This document shows positions 10,951 to 22,728 of a stretch of DNA of 64,000 bases, one piece after another. Under the pieces are notes generated by a model. The model saw only the letters and a program-made list of their open reading frames with translations. It had not been told where the DNA came from and ran no database searches. The stretch is from contig CM075669.1 of assembly GCA_037962975.1 (NCBI GenBank), positions 118,560,501 through 118,624,500 on the forward strand, in the 5' to 3' direction. The DNA comes from Clitoria ternatea. Its lineage: Eukaryota; Streptophyta; Magnoliopsida; Fabales; Fabaceae. A program made the translations under genes and the position numbers. Within the stretch, counting starts at the first letter, position 1. Every line of letters starts with the position of its first letter.

Positions 10951-12186
10951 CACAGGTACAAGGTAATTTCTCACTCGGATTTGGAACATATGTTCACCGG
11001 TAAATCATCACGCTCATACTTCACTCGGGAATCCATACAGCTCCTCATTTCATCATATAGGTCACAAGTATAAACCACTCGGGAAGTGACTCCCCCAACT
11101 CTGCCACTCGGAATCTAGAACTCTTTTCACTCAGAAATACGAACTCTTCCTCACTCGGGTTTACCTATATTTTTCACCCGGAATCACTCAGCGTATTCGC
11201 TCGGAAAAGCCATCCAGTAATCCTCACTCGGAACCATCAACTTAATATTATTTCACTCATCAGCAGCCCTCGAATCATTTAACAACACATTCCAGTTGGA
11301 AGACGCATCAAATCCGCATAAAGCACATACGTAGGAATATATGTTCACAGAAATATAAATCTGCCACAAATCCAATCTACCGACCCATATACATGTAACC
11401 ATATACTCGGAATACTCATTAACTTAACATTATACCTTTACTATTATTTACAGACCCGTACAAGTGACACCATGTCTATACTTATCAAATCAATCTTTAT
11501 AAATAAATATGCTTAGTCATTTTACATGAGAGCCGGCCAAGGCTACACCGACTGAACATAATAAACACATTACGAGCACTCAATAGTCAGAGTGCACCAC
11601 ACTCGGACTTGAGGCCCTATCATCATTTCCGAGTCTGACCTGCACACACTAAAAAATGGTGTAGGGGTGAGCATCTTAAATATTAAATGATAGATACTGA
11701 CTCGGATTGTCCCATAGTTATGCAACAATATATATATACATAACTATACATGGCAATAAATTAAGTCAGAACAATACTAATCAACCAGGACGCACATAAG
11801 ACCCTTACCGATCGGAATCCACCAATTGTCACTCGGCCATATATACATATCATTTCAATATCATCAACACAACAATAACTAATAACATTATAATGCCAAT
11901 GAATCAGAACGCAACATTCAACAATTCCCTATCAGAATCCAACAGTCATCACTCGGCTATACACACATAACATTCAATAACATTGATATATATATTCATA
12001 GAACAGATTTCAGTCAGCATCCACAGCATATGCACACAGAGTAATTCACTCGGTTATATACGTTCATCATCTCATTAACATCATCACATGCATAGTCAAA
12101 TTCCAATCAACATCAGCAGTACGTATGCACAGATTATTTCACTCGGTTCCGCATTTGTGTGTAATCGGTTTTTGACGTTGCAACGT

Positions 12187-12435
12187 AGGCTCCCAGCCTT
12201 TTTATACATAGCTCTCAGCTATCAATTCAGCTCCAAGCTGCTAGGTACCCAACTGTTTTCCCATAAGGTGACACTAACGCTCTCAGCGCCAACGGAGGTG
12301 TTCACGGGCAACCTGAGTCCCACTCAAAGGCTACCTTGAGTCCCACTCAAAAAAATTTCACAGCGTCCAACGCTTTTAAATAACCGATGGTAGTGTCCCA
12401 CACTACGTGCTCCAAGCACAAACGCATCCAATGCG
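12187..12435. other. Ten consecutive three-base-loop mini-hairpins, D 3' LTR
   Basis: Perfect inverted repeats with 4-7 bp stems and a three-base gap follow each other: AGGCT-CCC-AGCCT (12187), ATAGCT-CTC-AGCTAT (12208), CAGCT-CCA-AGCTG (12228), CGCT-CTC-AGCG (12278), TGAGT-CCC-ACTCA (12314), TTGAGT-CCC-ACTCAA (12336), AGCGT-CCA-ACGCT (12362), GTAGTGT-CCC-ACACTAC (12390), GTGCT-CCA-AGCAC (12407) and CGCAT-CCA-ATGCG (12423). Stems differ; loops are only CCC, CTC or CCA (GGG, GAG or TGG in the transcript sense). All ten are preserved at 19006-19254 in the other LTR. Confidence 0.9.
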
Positions 12436-13721
12436 CCACACGCGGATTCATCACACAACACAGAGTTCATATACACGGCTATTCACTCAGCATTACATGC
12501 ATCACATGCAGTCGGCATTATACATCATCAGAACTCAAATAGCACATACATCTCATGCAATCGGCATTAGGCATTATCAGCACTCAACAACATGTGCATT
12601 ACACGCAGTCGGTATTGGACACTAACAGATTCACTAAATCCACATTCTCACACATGCAGTCAGCATTTCAAGCTCATAGTAACTTGCACATCACATAAAC
12701 TACACGGTAATCATCAACCGCACTGCAACACATTCTTTTCATACGATCATGCAATATCCTCAAGGCTATTAACATACATTTCACAGACGGAATCAAACAT
12801 GCATCACTCAACACCAACTCGTCATGCATTCGGGTACCATATACTCATCATGCAAGCAAAACACAGGATCAGACACAGAATCAACAAGCCATTGACACCC
12901 GAAACCCGTTCATAACCCATGCATTTAAAATAGAAGATACCCCCTACCTGGACTGAAGCTTCCAGTCGGTCAACACGATACTCTGTTCTAGAAGATCACT
13001 GAGTCACTCTCTGTGCATCTGCATGCAAGGACGGGGGAGGCCATTCGAGCCTCTGAGGCACCCAGCTCTCGGTTCGCTCCCTGGAGTAGCTCTATCACAA
13101 TGCTGTGAACACTCCAACCATCTCGAAGCTCCTCATAGTGCCGATCTCCACGGAGACTTGGCAGCTTCGAGTAAGGAGAGGAAGAAGGAGGGAAGTCGAC
13201 GAAGGGAAATGAAAGAACAGGGACGGAGTAGCGTGGAAGGAGACGGGTTGTATGCAGAGGGAATGCACACCCTCACCCTCTCTGGCTCGTCGAGTAAGGA
13301 AGAAGGACTCCGCTCCTCAGCCACCACTGTTGCGAGCTCACGGGAACAGAGAGCAGAGAAGAAAGAAGAAGAAGAGAAGGAGAGTGAAGAACGAAGAAGA
13401 GAAGAAGAGAAACAGAAAGAAGAGAAGTCTGAAGGGAAAAAAATGAGAAATAAAGTGGCCCAATAGCACATATATGCATGCACGGAGAAGGGAAGAGTGG
13501 GGTGGGAAGTCGTGCATAGCAGCAGCCCCCCCACACGTGTCATACACACATAGTCACAACTAATCAGCTATTGACAACTAACCATAATCAATCAGCCTTT
13601 GCTTTCTTAACTTAAATTAATTAAACCAATTATTATTAATAAATAATTTTCCCCACTTAGCAATTATTATTTTAATGATTTATTTTCATTCGGCAATTAA
13701 TTATTAAATCGGGATGTTACA

Positions 13722-13736
13722 GTTCTCCCCCTCTCA
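13722..13736 (-). promoter_or_regulatory. Polypurine tract of D
   Basis: On the minus strand GAGAGGGGGAGAAC abuts the 3' LTR start. The equivalent tract in F is at 53023-53036. Confidence 0.75.
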
Positions 13737-16700
13737 AAAGAATTTTGTCCTCGAAATTCAGTCGGTGACTCTCCTGAAATAATTAACTCAGAAAATTGCT
13801 GTCTCAATCACTCACACGACTGTGCTTCCACAAGTATTCACCGACCGGATCACAATTTCACTCGGCAAGGATTCACCACTCAAGCGGTTTATCAACCGCC
13901 CACAATTTCAGTCGGCAAAACGTAAAAGTCTGACCCTACCTGATTACAACTTCATCATAGAATTTAATACATTTGGGGATTCAATTTCTAAAACGCACAA
14001 TTTCCCTTATTTAACTCAGCCAATTCATCATAAGTAGTGGCACTTCTTAATTTCTTGGCCGCTCGGTCCCATACTTACGACACCGCTCGGTGTATTTACA
14101 CCATCGGGCTTCCCGACTCAAATGAGTCACTCGGCACAACCATAACTCATACAGAGTACAGACTCAAAATTGTATCACATGAGACACATTACAGAGGTTA
14201 ATCAACCAGTTGGGAATAATGTAATCGGCAAACAACATCACCGACTCCCAAAAATACTCACTCCTGACCAATTTCTCTCGGACCAAACCCTCGGGTTTTC
14301 AAAACCTGACCACAAAATCTCTCTCTTACACCAAAGGGAACACTCAAGGAATTTTCCATGTGTTTCAATTAGCACAATTTGCCTGGATTCACCTCGCATA
14401 TGCACTACACTGAATTCTAAAATCTTAGATTCCTACCCATGCTTTCAGCTAATTCCATGCTTTCATCCTGAGAATTTCACTCGGTCCTCTCACACAAAAC
14501 ATCATTCGGGGTTCAAGGGAAATTCTTACCCGGAAATCCTTTCACTCACCAGAAATTCACTCATAATTCGAGCCTACCTCGAAACTAAACCTGAGTTCAA
14601 GCCCAACAGTCCCAATCACTGACCTAAGTAGGACTTCATTTAAATCCTTCACTCGGATATCTATTCCCCTCGGAGACCATTCACTTGGAAACTTACTCAC
14701 TCGAAATCTCATTTTCCCGACCAGAAGAACTTTTCTCCAGGAAGATCACTCGGATTTTACCCTACTCAGAATGTTACGCTCGGACATTATTCCTTTAACT
14801 TAGTAATGATCCTCTCTATAAGGTTCTACTCGGAACACCATAATTTTCACTCAGCAGTTCTTTCTCACAAGGACTTCACTTGGAATTGTCTCCACTCTTA
14901 CACACTCGGAATATACTAACCTTTCCCGAGCAATTCTTTACCTTACAATTTAGTTTGGCTCAAAATCCTGGTTTCCCCATTTAACTTACAGTATCACTCG
15001 GTTAACCTTATAAAACTCCAATTCAGTGACAGATTTGATCACCCCTCCTGTTTTAATAACTAATCATCGCCTTAGAAGCCAATCTATACCCAACAGCCTC
15101 TAACCCTCTCAGAAGCAACCCATCAAGGTTAAACAAACCCTCTATCCTCAATTGATACATAACCACTTATTCATTCACTTAATACAACTCTCATCTTCAC
15201 TCAAAGCAGTCCGATAGACTCACCATCACCATAAGCAGCTACAGCCTCACTTGCCCGACTTATGAATTGCTACATCCAACTTATAGGATGACGTCTCATT
15301 CCTATAGGGTTGCAACAATTACATAGTCACCACAACGTGTACGCTGCCACAATACCTATGGCAGGAAGAGACATCTCAGAACAGCATGCCTCACTCCGAC
15401 CAGACTCACTCAACTAATACTAATTCACACGGTAATTAATGGCAGTTCACACACACATTGTAAGCAATACATCTACATCAACCTCATCATTATGCATCAC
15501 ATAGGGCACATCACGCAACAACAATCATGAAAATTATTTATCACTTCTGTAAATCAGTATAATGGCAATACAACAATCGGCTTCTAGCCAACACCGAGTA
15601 AATATTTCCTCTAAATCTTATTCATCACAAAACCATGGCTCGGATTAAATTCTCAATTCTCAGCTATATAATAACGTCACTCACTCGGGTTCATGCAATT
15701 CATTCAGGATTAGGTAATTCACAATCACACATGGTGTCATAACACACCATGGACTAGGATACACCATAACCATAACCACATATTGCACTCAACAATAGCA
15801 TCAATAAATATGTACTCATCCAATCGGGTTTACCCAAACCAATTCCCAACTATATTAAGGATTTCATTCACAATATCACATCCACATATTCATATAATTC
15901 ACATTGAGTTCAATGCCCATCATAAGCGTGTACACAGACATTCAATCAGAAATTGCACAATACCATACATTCGCAATCATAACATCACATCACACTTGGC
16001 AACAACATCAAAACCTGTACATTCATTCAGTCAGAACTCATTCATACAACATCATCAAGTCGGAATCTACTTAAATCATTCAAATCCATGCAAATCATAT
16101 TAGTCTCAATAATAATGCTCTTACACACATGCATGCGGATCCAACTTAAACAGCGATTTCATCTCATGTATGCAATTCTTATGCAATTTCATACAAGCAT
16201 CCAAGCTTACCAGGTGCGTCTCATGCAGCCATCAACAGGTCACAACCGTTTTAACATGACATATAGATTTACTCAGAATTTCATGGTTTCATCACAGCAT
16301 CACAAGCGTTTGTCATAGTAACTCACAACAGCAAACAGAGTAACAATACTACAACACATTCTCTCGGTATTTTATAATGAAGGCAGCATGCATTTCAACA
16401 CAACATCACAATGGAATCAACAGATCAGCTCACATATCATGCATTCGGAAATCATCATGGTATTCTCATTCATATACATTTTAACATGAAACTGCAAACA
16501 GAACTCAGAGAATCATCCCCTTTTAACTCACGCATTCGGCAATAATGGTAACACTCTTATTTGCAAGCACTCAGTCGACATTCGCAGAAATATTAACATG
16601 CACTCATGGACGGAGTCACACAATACTAAACAGTTTACAAATACCACAATCTGGGAGTTGCAGGCACATTTACTTAATCACAGCACAGCTACTAACACAT

Positions 16701-17393
16701 TTCACACATCACACGATAATCATTCAAGCCTCAATGAGTTACTACGCAATTGCTTTACTCGGCTCAACACTCGCAGGAACAATAAATTATTAGACTTAGA
16801 ATTCCTAAGGGGGTCACTATTTATCAAGTATCCCACGACGGGTACCTCACAATATTCAAATATTATTATAAGGTCTAATACTATTCACTCAGTCTTCACA
16901 CACCAAAACCGTGACAGTATCTAAGTCAAACAGATATTCTATTTCTCATTCATTCATTCATGATCATGCCTAATCAACTGGGTCACTACACCTATTGGTC
17001 CAGCATCTAGTCCATCACTCATTTGGTTTCTTCAATCGCCACCGAGACACAACCCTAATTTTAACACATACCCGATCTTACCTTTACTCACTTATTATAC
17101 GCCCAGACTTTTGACTTAGGAAACTACAACACATCTCTTATACCGCAAATCATATACCATTCATTCATCACACAGTCAAATTTCCCAACAAGGCACAGGC
17201 ATACAACCACACCATTCATAGTCAAACGTATACCAAATTCAATAGAAAATCACAAGCGTATATCCTCACACAAGTCATGATTAAACATATACTAACGTTT
17301 AATGGAATATCACAAGCAGTTATGACAAGCTGGCATAATGCACTCAACCGCCCACTAACAGTAGGCAAACCTTGGCCATGGACCTTTTAGTCT

Positions 17394-17405
17394 GCTCTGA
17401 TACTA
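17394..17405 (-). promoter_or_regulatory. Primer binding site of D
   Basis: The minus strand reads TAGTATCAGAGC three bases from the LTR. It differs by one base from the initiator tRNA-Met site TGGTATCAGAGC used by F and C. Confidence 0.75.
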
Positions 17406-17408
17406 AAA

Positions 17409-20400
17409 TGTAACACCCTAATTTTAATAAATAATAAACCTAAAAACAGGGAAAATTTTTTCACAAAAACAGCCACTGGACAATCGACATAGAAAAAAAA
17501 AGAGGAAGGCAAGGGAAAACAAAGGAACATTCATACGTATAGCAATCAGTGGAAGGGACAAGGCTTGAACCGACCCATTCAGTTCAACGAAACACATCAG
17601 CGCCTGGGAGAAATCCAAGACAATGCTGACTCGCTCAAGCGAGACCCAGGACGCTTGAGCGAGACAACCCACTCGCTCGGGCGAAGTACCAATCGCTTAA
17701 GCGAACATCCCAGAAGCCTTCCATGCACGCACACTCGCTGGAGCTAAGTCTAATTCGCTGGGGCGGACACAGGTACAAGGTAATTTCTCACTCGGATTTG
17801 GAACATATGTTCACCCGGTAAATCATCACGCTCATACTTCACTCGGGAATCCACACAGCTCCTCATTTCATCATATAGGTCACAAGTATAAACCACTCGG
17901 GAAATGACTCCCCCAACTCTGCCACTCGGAATCCAGAACTCTTTTCACTCAGAAATACAAACTCTTCCTCACTCGGGTTTACCTATATTTTTCACCCGGA
18001 ATCACTCAGTGTATTCGCTCGGAAAAGCCATCCAGTAATCCTCACTCAGAACCATCAACTTAATATTATTTCACTCATCAGCAGCCCTCGAATCATTTAA
18101 CAACACATTCTAGTCGGAAGACGCATCAAATCCGCATAAAGCACATACGTAGGAATATATGTTCCCAGAAATATAAATCTGCCACAAATCCAATCTACCG
18201 ACCCATATACATGTAACCATATACTCGGAATACTCATTAACTTAACATTATACCTTTACTATTATTTACAGACCCGTACAAGTGACACCATGTCTATACT
18301 TATCAAATCAATCTTTATAAATAAATATGCTTAGTCATTTTACATGAGAGCCGGCCAAGGCTACACCGACTGAACATAATAAACGCATTACGAGCACTCA
18401 ATAGTCAGAGTGCACCACACTCGGACTTGAGGCCCTATCATCATTTCCGAGTCCGACCTGCACACACTGAAAAATGGTGTGGGGGTGAGCATCTTAAATA
18501 TTAAATGATAGATACTGACTCGGATTGTCCCACAGTTATGCAACAATATATATATACATAATTATACATGGCAATAAATTAAGTCAGAACAATACTAATC
18601 AACCAGAACGCACATAAGACCCTTACCGATCGGAATCCACTAGTTGTCACTCGACCATATATACATATCATTTCAATATCATCAACATAACAACAACTAA
18701 TAACATTATAATGCCAATGAATCAGAACGCACACATTCAACAATTCCCGATCAGAATCCAACAGTCATCACTCGGCTATACACACATAACATTCAATAAC
18801 ATTGATATATATATTCATAGAACAGATTTCAGTCAGCATCCATAGCATATGCACATAGAGTAATTCACTCGGTTATATACGTTCATCATCTCATTAACAT
18901 CATCACATGCATAGTCAAATTCCAATCAACATCAGCAGTACGTATGCACAGATTATTTCACTCGGTTCCGCATTTGTGTGTAATCGATTTTTGACATTGC
19001 AACGTAGGCTCCCAGCCTTTTTATACATAGCTCTCAGCTATCAATTCAGCTCCAAGCTGCTAGGTACCCAACCGTTTGCCCACAAGGTGACACCAACGCT
19101 CTCAGCGCCAACGGAGGTGTTCACGGGCAGCCTGAGTCCCACTCAAAGGCTACCTTGAGTCCCACTCAAAAGGATTTCACAGCGTCCAACGCTTTTAAAT
19201 AACCGATGGTAGTGTCCCACACTACGTGCTCCAAGCACAAACGCATCCAATGCGCCACACGCGGATTCATCACACAACACAGAGTTCATATACACGGCTA
19301 TTCACTCAGCATTACATGCATCACATGCAGTCGGCATTATACATCATCAGAACTCAAATAGCACATACATCTCATGCAATCGGCATTAGGCATTATCAGC
19401 ACTCAACAACATGTGCATTACACGTAGTCGGTATTGGACACTAATAGATTCACTAAATCCATATTCTCACACATGCAGTCAGTATTTCAAGCTCATAGTA
19501 ACTTGCACATCACATAAACTACACGGCAATCATCAACCGCACTGCAACACATTCTTTTCATACGATCATGCAATATCCTCAAGGCTATTAACATACATTT
19601 CACAGACGAAATCAAACATGCATCACTCAACACCAACTCGTCATGCATTCGGGTACCATATACTCATCATACAAGAAAAACACAGGATCAGACACAGAAT
19701 CAACAAGCCATTGACACCCGGAACCCGTTCATAACCCATGCATTTAAAATAGAAGATACCCCCTACCTGGACTGAAGCTTCCAGTCGGTCAACACGATAC
19801 TCTGTTCTAGAAGATCACCGAGTCACTCTCTGTGCATCTGCATGCAAGGACGGGGGAGGCCATTCGAGCCTCTGAGGCACCCAGCTCTCGGTTCGCTCCC
19901 TGGAGTAGCTCCATCACAACGCTATGAACACTCCAACCATCTTGAAGCTCCTCGTAGTGCCGATCTCCACGGAGACTTGGCAGCTTCGAGTAAGGAGAGG
20001 AAGAAGGAGGGAAGTCGATGAAGGGAAATGAAAGAACAGGGAAGGAGCAGCGTGGAAGGAGACGGGTTTTATGCAGAGGGAATGCACACCCTCACCCTCT
20101 ATGGCTCGTCGAGTAAGGAAGAAGGACTCCGCTCTTCAGCCACCACTGTTGCGAGCTCACAGGAACAGAGAGCAGAGAAGAAAGAAGAAGAAGAGAAGGA
20201 GAGTGAAGAGCGAAGAAGAGAAGAAGAGAAACAAAAAGAAGAGAAGTCTGAAGGGAAAAAAAATAAGAAATAAAGTGGCCCAGTAGCACATATATGCATG
20301 CACGGAGAAGGGAAGAATGGGGTGGGAAGTCGTGCACAGCAGCAGCCCCCCCCACACGTGTCATACGCACATAGTCACAACTCATCAGCTATTGACAACT

Positions 20401-20542
20401 AACCATAATCAATCAGCCTTTGCTTTCTTAACTTAAATTAATTAAACCAATTATTATTAATAAATAATTTTCCCCACTTAGCAATTATTATTTTAATGAT
20501 TTATTTTCATTCGGCAATTTATTATTAAATCGGGATGTTACA
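17409..20542 (-). repeat. 5' LTR of D
   Basis: This is the upstream LTR in the element's own sense. It is the near-identical partner of 10592-13721 and repeats its landmarks: the palindrome array at 17630-17767, GCCGGCCAAGGC at 18350-18361, the mini-hairpin array at 19006-19254, and the purine-rich tract at 20155-20270. Short open frames duplicated between the two LTRs are duplicated only because the LTRs are. Confidence 0.92.
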
Positions 20543-21040
20543 ATGTTCATCTCTTGAGGGTTGTTAGTTTAAAAAATAAACTTATCTCTAATCATTATCT
20601 GCAAAAACATGTTTAATTCAAATTCTGCACAATGTTATCTCTAACAGGTTATCTCTTGATTAAAAAAAATAATATCTCCCCCTATCTAAAAGAAGTTATG
20701 CCATAGAGATAATTATCTAGTCCACTTGTTAATCACTTGTTATTATCAATCAGTTTTTAGCACTTAGTAATCAGATTAGATGAACACTAAGTGTTTCTCC
20801 CCCTTTGTAATCATCAAAAAGAAACCAGTAAAGCAATAGAGATATAACGAAACAGAAATTTTATTCATTGTAGAAAGGGAAATACATAATGAAAATTGTA
20901 GAATTAAAAAAAAAACAGAATGAAAAATAACTCAAACAAAGCATAATAAAATGGATCTAATTATCCGGATGGAAAAAGCGGAATTCAGAAATCTGGTGAG
21001 ACAGCTCATCGTAATGTTGTTGTATAATTTCAAGATATTG

Positions 21041-22060
21041 CTACTCAGTCATTTGGAACTCTTGAAGAGAGTTCTCAATTCTGTCGAACCGACGGTCAAG
21101 ATACGCATAAAGGGAGGCGAAGGGGTCAGCAGGGGCGGACGGTTCAGCTTGAGTTGCAGGAGGAGGAGGGGCAGGTTCATCAGCAGGAGCTTCAAAAGGA
21201 ATATTGGCATTAATGCCTTCCATTTTTGAATGCCAAGCTCCATTCACATAAATGATACCTATTTTTGTGAAATGATGGGTGCCAATGCATGCTTTGGGAG
21301 GCACCTTCTCTGACAATTCTCCAGCCAAGTCAACTCCAAAAGCCTTGAAGATTTTGGTGAGTAGGATGGCGTAGGGGAGCTTTTGCTGGTCTTTTGCATG
21401 GAGCATGTGCAGCTTTAGCATTTCAACCCAATTAATTTCTTTTTGGTTGTGCATAGCCCACACTAAGAGATCATCGTCCTCCTCAACCAGAGCGTAGTTC
21501 CCACCACGAGGAACCAACATCTTTACCAAAAAAGAGTGAAGGAGACGGTTGTTCATGGTTAAGTGGCCTACCAGTTTATGGTTGCTCCTTGGCCGAGCAG
21601 CCTTCCATAGTGATTGTCGAGCAGTAATGGCATTGAAATCCCATTCGTCCTTGGGATCTCCTCCAACGAACTCAGCATCATTGAGCGAAAGTAGAGTGAT
21701 TTCCGCCAGTTGGACATTTGTGATCCTAAGGGTCACATTCTTGACCTTTGATTTAAGCAACCCATCCACAAGCCTAAGGTTGTAATACAACACCCTTATA
21801 AGCTCAGGATAATAAAATTCTTCCTTAAGGGTGAGGAAGGGGAAGAGGTTATAGTGGTAGAGACTTTGGGTGAAGGTGAGGCTGGGGTGGTCAAATATTT
21901 CAGCATTGATGAAGTGGGGAGATATGATATCTTTTTCAGAGAAGTTTTTGATGAAGTTTTGAAGGTCTCTAGAAGATGAGAAGAATCTTGAAAAATCAAG
22001 AGGGTTGTTAGTTTGGGCCATTGAAGACCTTGCCCTCTTAATAGTTCTTGAGGAAGACAT
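21041..22060 (-). CDS. Extra ORF of element A, putative plant transposon protein
   Basis: This is an uninterrupted 339-codon minus-strand frame in an element whose gag-pol is broken. It sits after RNase H and before the 3' LTR, the place of the third (env-like) ORF in SIRE-type elements. The N-terminus is Ser/Arg-rich (MSSSRTIKRARSSMAQ). The body is a globular domain of the kind annotated in legumes as putative plant transposon protein (PF20167-like, by recognition). A Pro/Ala-rich linker lies near residues 290-318 and a short C-terminal helix contains RRFDRIENSLQEF. I see no signal peptide or membrane segment, which argues against an envelope. A diverged homologue in element B (45339-45823) shares the LPYA..LT motif. 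Upstream are its own TATA box, a CT-rich leader and a palindrome array. Function is unknown. Confidence 0.75.
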   Translation of the reverse strand: MSSSRTIKRARSSMAQTNNPLDFSRFFSSSRDLQNFIKNFSEKDIISPHFINAEIFDHPSLTFTQSLYHYNLFPFLTLKEEFYYPELIRVLYYNLRLVDGLLKSKVKNVTLRITNVQLAEITLLSLNDAEFVGGDPKDEWDFNAITARQSLWKAARPRSNHKLVGHLTMNNRLLHSFLVKMLVPRGGNYALVEEDDDLLVWAMHNQKEINWVEMLKLHMLHAKDQQKLPYAILLTKIFKAFGVDLAGELSEKVPPKACIGTHHFTKIGIIYVNGAWHSKMEGINANIPFEAPADEPAPPPPATQAEPSAPADPFASLYAYLDRRFDRIENSLQEFQMTE

Positions 22061-22172
22061 TGGAAAAATAATGCAGAAGAAGAAGAGAATGAGAGATTTG
22101 AAGGGAGAGCTCTTAAAGCTTGGGAGAGTGGAAGAAGAGGTAGTGTGAGATGAGAGAGTGAGGGGAGGTGAA

Positions 22173-22178
22173 TTTATA
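22173..22178 (-). promoter_or_regulatory. Candidate promoter of the extra ORF in A
   Basis: TATAAA on the minus strand lies 113 bp before the ATG at 22060. Between them the minus strand is strongly CT-rich, like a plant 5' leader. The phased array at 22286-22597 lies about 110 bp upstream, the same geometry as array and TATA box in the LTR of this element. The ORF may therefore be transcribed independently of the LTR. Confidence 0.5.
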
Positions 22179-22285
22179 GGGAAAATTAGGGTTTAGAATG
22201 GAAAGAAGGGAGTTAATGAGGAGTGGATTGATTGGGCCAACGATTTGCCTCAAAAATCTGCACTTTGACTGCTCCAGTTCCGACG

Positions 22286-22597
22286 ATAATCGATTAGGCA
22301 GCAGAGGCTAATCGATTAGGACGTGGTTTCAGAGGAAGTTAGAATATTTTTCATATAGAGTAATCGATTAGTGCACATGGGTAATTGATTATGTTAAAAA
22401 TAGAATCTTTACAATCGATTAGGAGAGTATGGTAATCGATTATTTGGAAGTTGAAACGTTGGTAATCGATTATCTAGAGGATCTAATCGATTGGGCATGG
22501 AACAGAAGCTTCATAATCGATTATCTAGCAATGGGTAATCAATTACTCACAAAACAGAGGCTTCGTAATCGATTACGTGTCTCTTTGTAATCGATTA
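22286..22597. other. Phased TAATCGATTA array inside element A
   Basis: Twelve sites have centres at 22291, 22313, 22365, 22386, 22416, 22437, 22467, 22488, 22518, 22540, 22570 and 22592. They make six pairs 21-22 bp apart with 30 or 52 bp between pairs; 301 bp equals 29 turns of 10.4 bp. It lies between the end of RNase H (22729) and the extra ORF, outside any LTR. Confidence 0.95.
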
Positions 22598-22728
22598 GAT
22601 AGTTCAAAAATGCACAGATTTTGTAGATTTCATACAAGAATGCTGGAGAGTTAATGAATCATACCACAATTGATTACAAACTCATTAAACATGTTGTACG
22701 ACAAGGAATTATCAAAATTACTCATTAT

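Larger units (their letters stand above)
10592..13721 (-). repeat. 3' LTR of D
   Basis: It starts TGTAACACCC and ends GATGTTACA on the plus strand, and matches 17409-20542 throughout. Landmarks in plus order are the CTCGCTCAAGCGAG-type array (10813-10950), many ACTCGG hexamers (10970-12160), the GCCGGCCAAGGC motif (11532-11543), the mini-hairpin array (12187-12435), a minus-strand splice-donor-like CAG|GTAGGGGG (donor GT at 12946-12947), and a purine-rich tract (13325-13440) that is pyrimidine-rich in the transcribed sense. Open frames here are low-complexity and not protein-like. Confidence 0.92.
13722..17408. other. Non-coding interior of D
   Basis: There is no reading frame with retroelement motifs in 3.7 kb on either strand. 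The left edge (13722-13790) resembles F at 53023-53090: a purine tract on the minus strand followed by the shared GAAATTCAGTCGGT. The right edge (17360-17408) resembles F at 57705-57755. The middle is A+T-rich with many CACTCGG hexamers, as in the LTRs. It most likely derives from a coding chromovirus that lost gag-pol, but no clear pol remnant is readable. Confidence 0.8.
10592..20542 (-). mobile_element. Non-coding chromovirus derivative D (LARD-like)
   Basis: LTRs of 3130 bp (10592-13721) and 3134 bp (17409-20542) flank a 3.7 kb interior with no gag or pol. The target duplication ATGTT is at 10587-10591 and 20543-20547. It lies inside element A, between its polypurine tract and its extra ORF. 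The primer site next to the right LTR (TAGTATCAGAGC, one base off initiator tRNA-Met) and the purine tract next to the left LTR show minus orientation. Both ends of the interior resemble those of the coding element F, so D is probably a non-autonomous element moved by F-like proteins. LTRs differ by roughly 1-2 % by eye. Confidence 0.9.

Noticed and set aside
12088..12915. Three adjacent open frames (72-107 codons) repeated at 18907-19734
   Set aside because: They are duplicated only because they lie in the two LTRs of D. Composition is His/Thr/Ser-rich from the AT-rich CA-type sequence, and no protein family is recognisable.
13023..13549. 147- and 138-codon overlapping frames on opposite strands
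   Set aside because: They are translations of the GA/CT-rich leader of the D LTR (poly-Glu/Lys one way, poly-Ser/Phe the other), with no conserved domain.
21549..21785. 78-codon plus-strand frame
   Set aside because: It is antisense to the intact 339-codon ORF and has no independent support.
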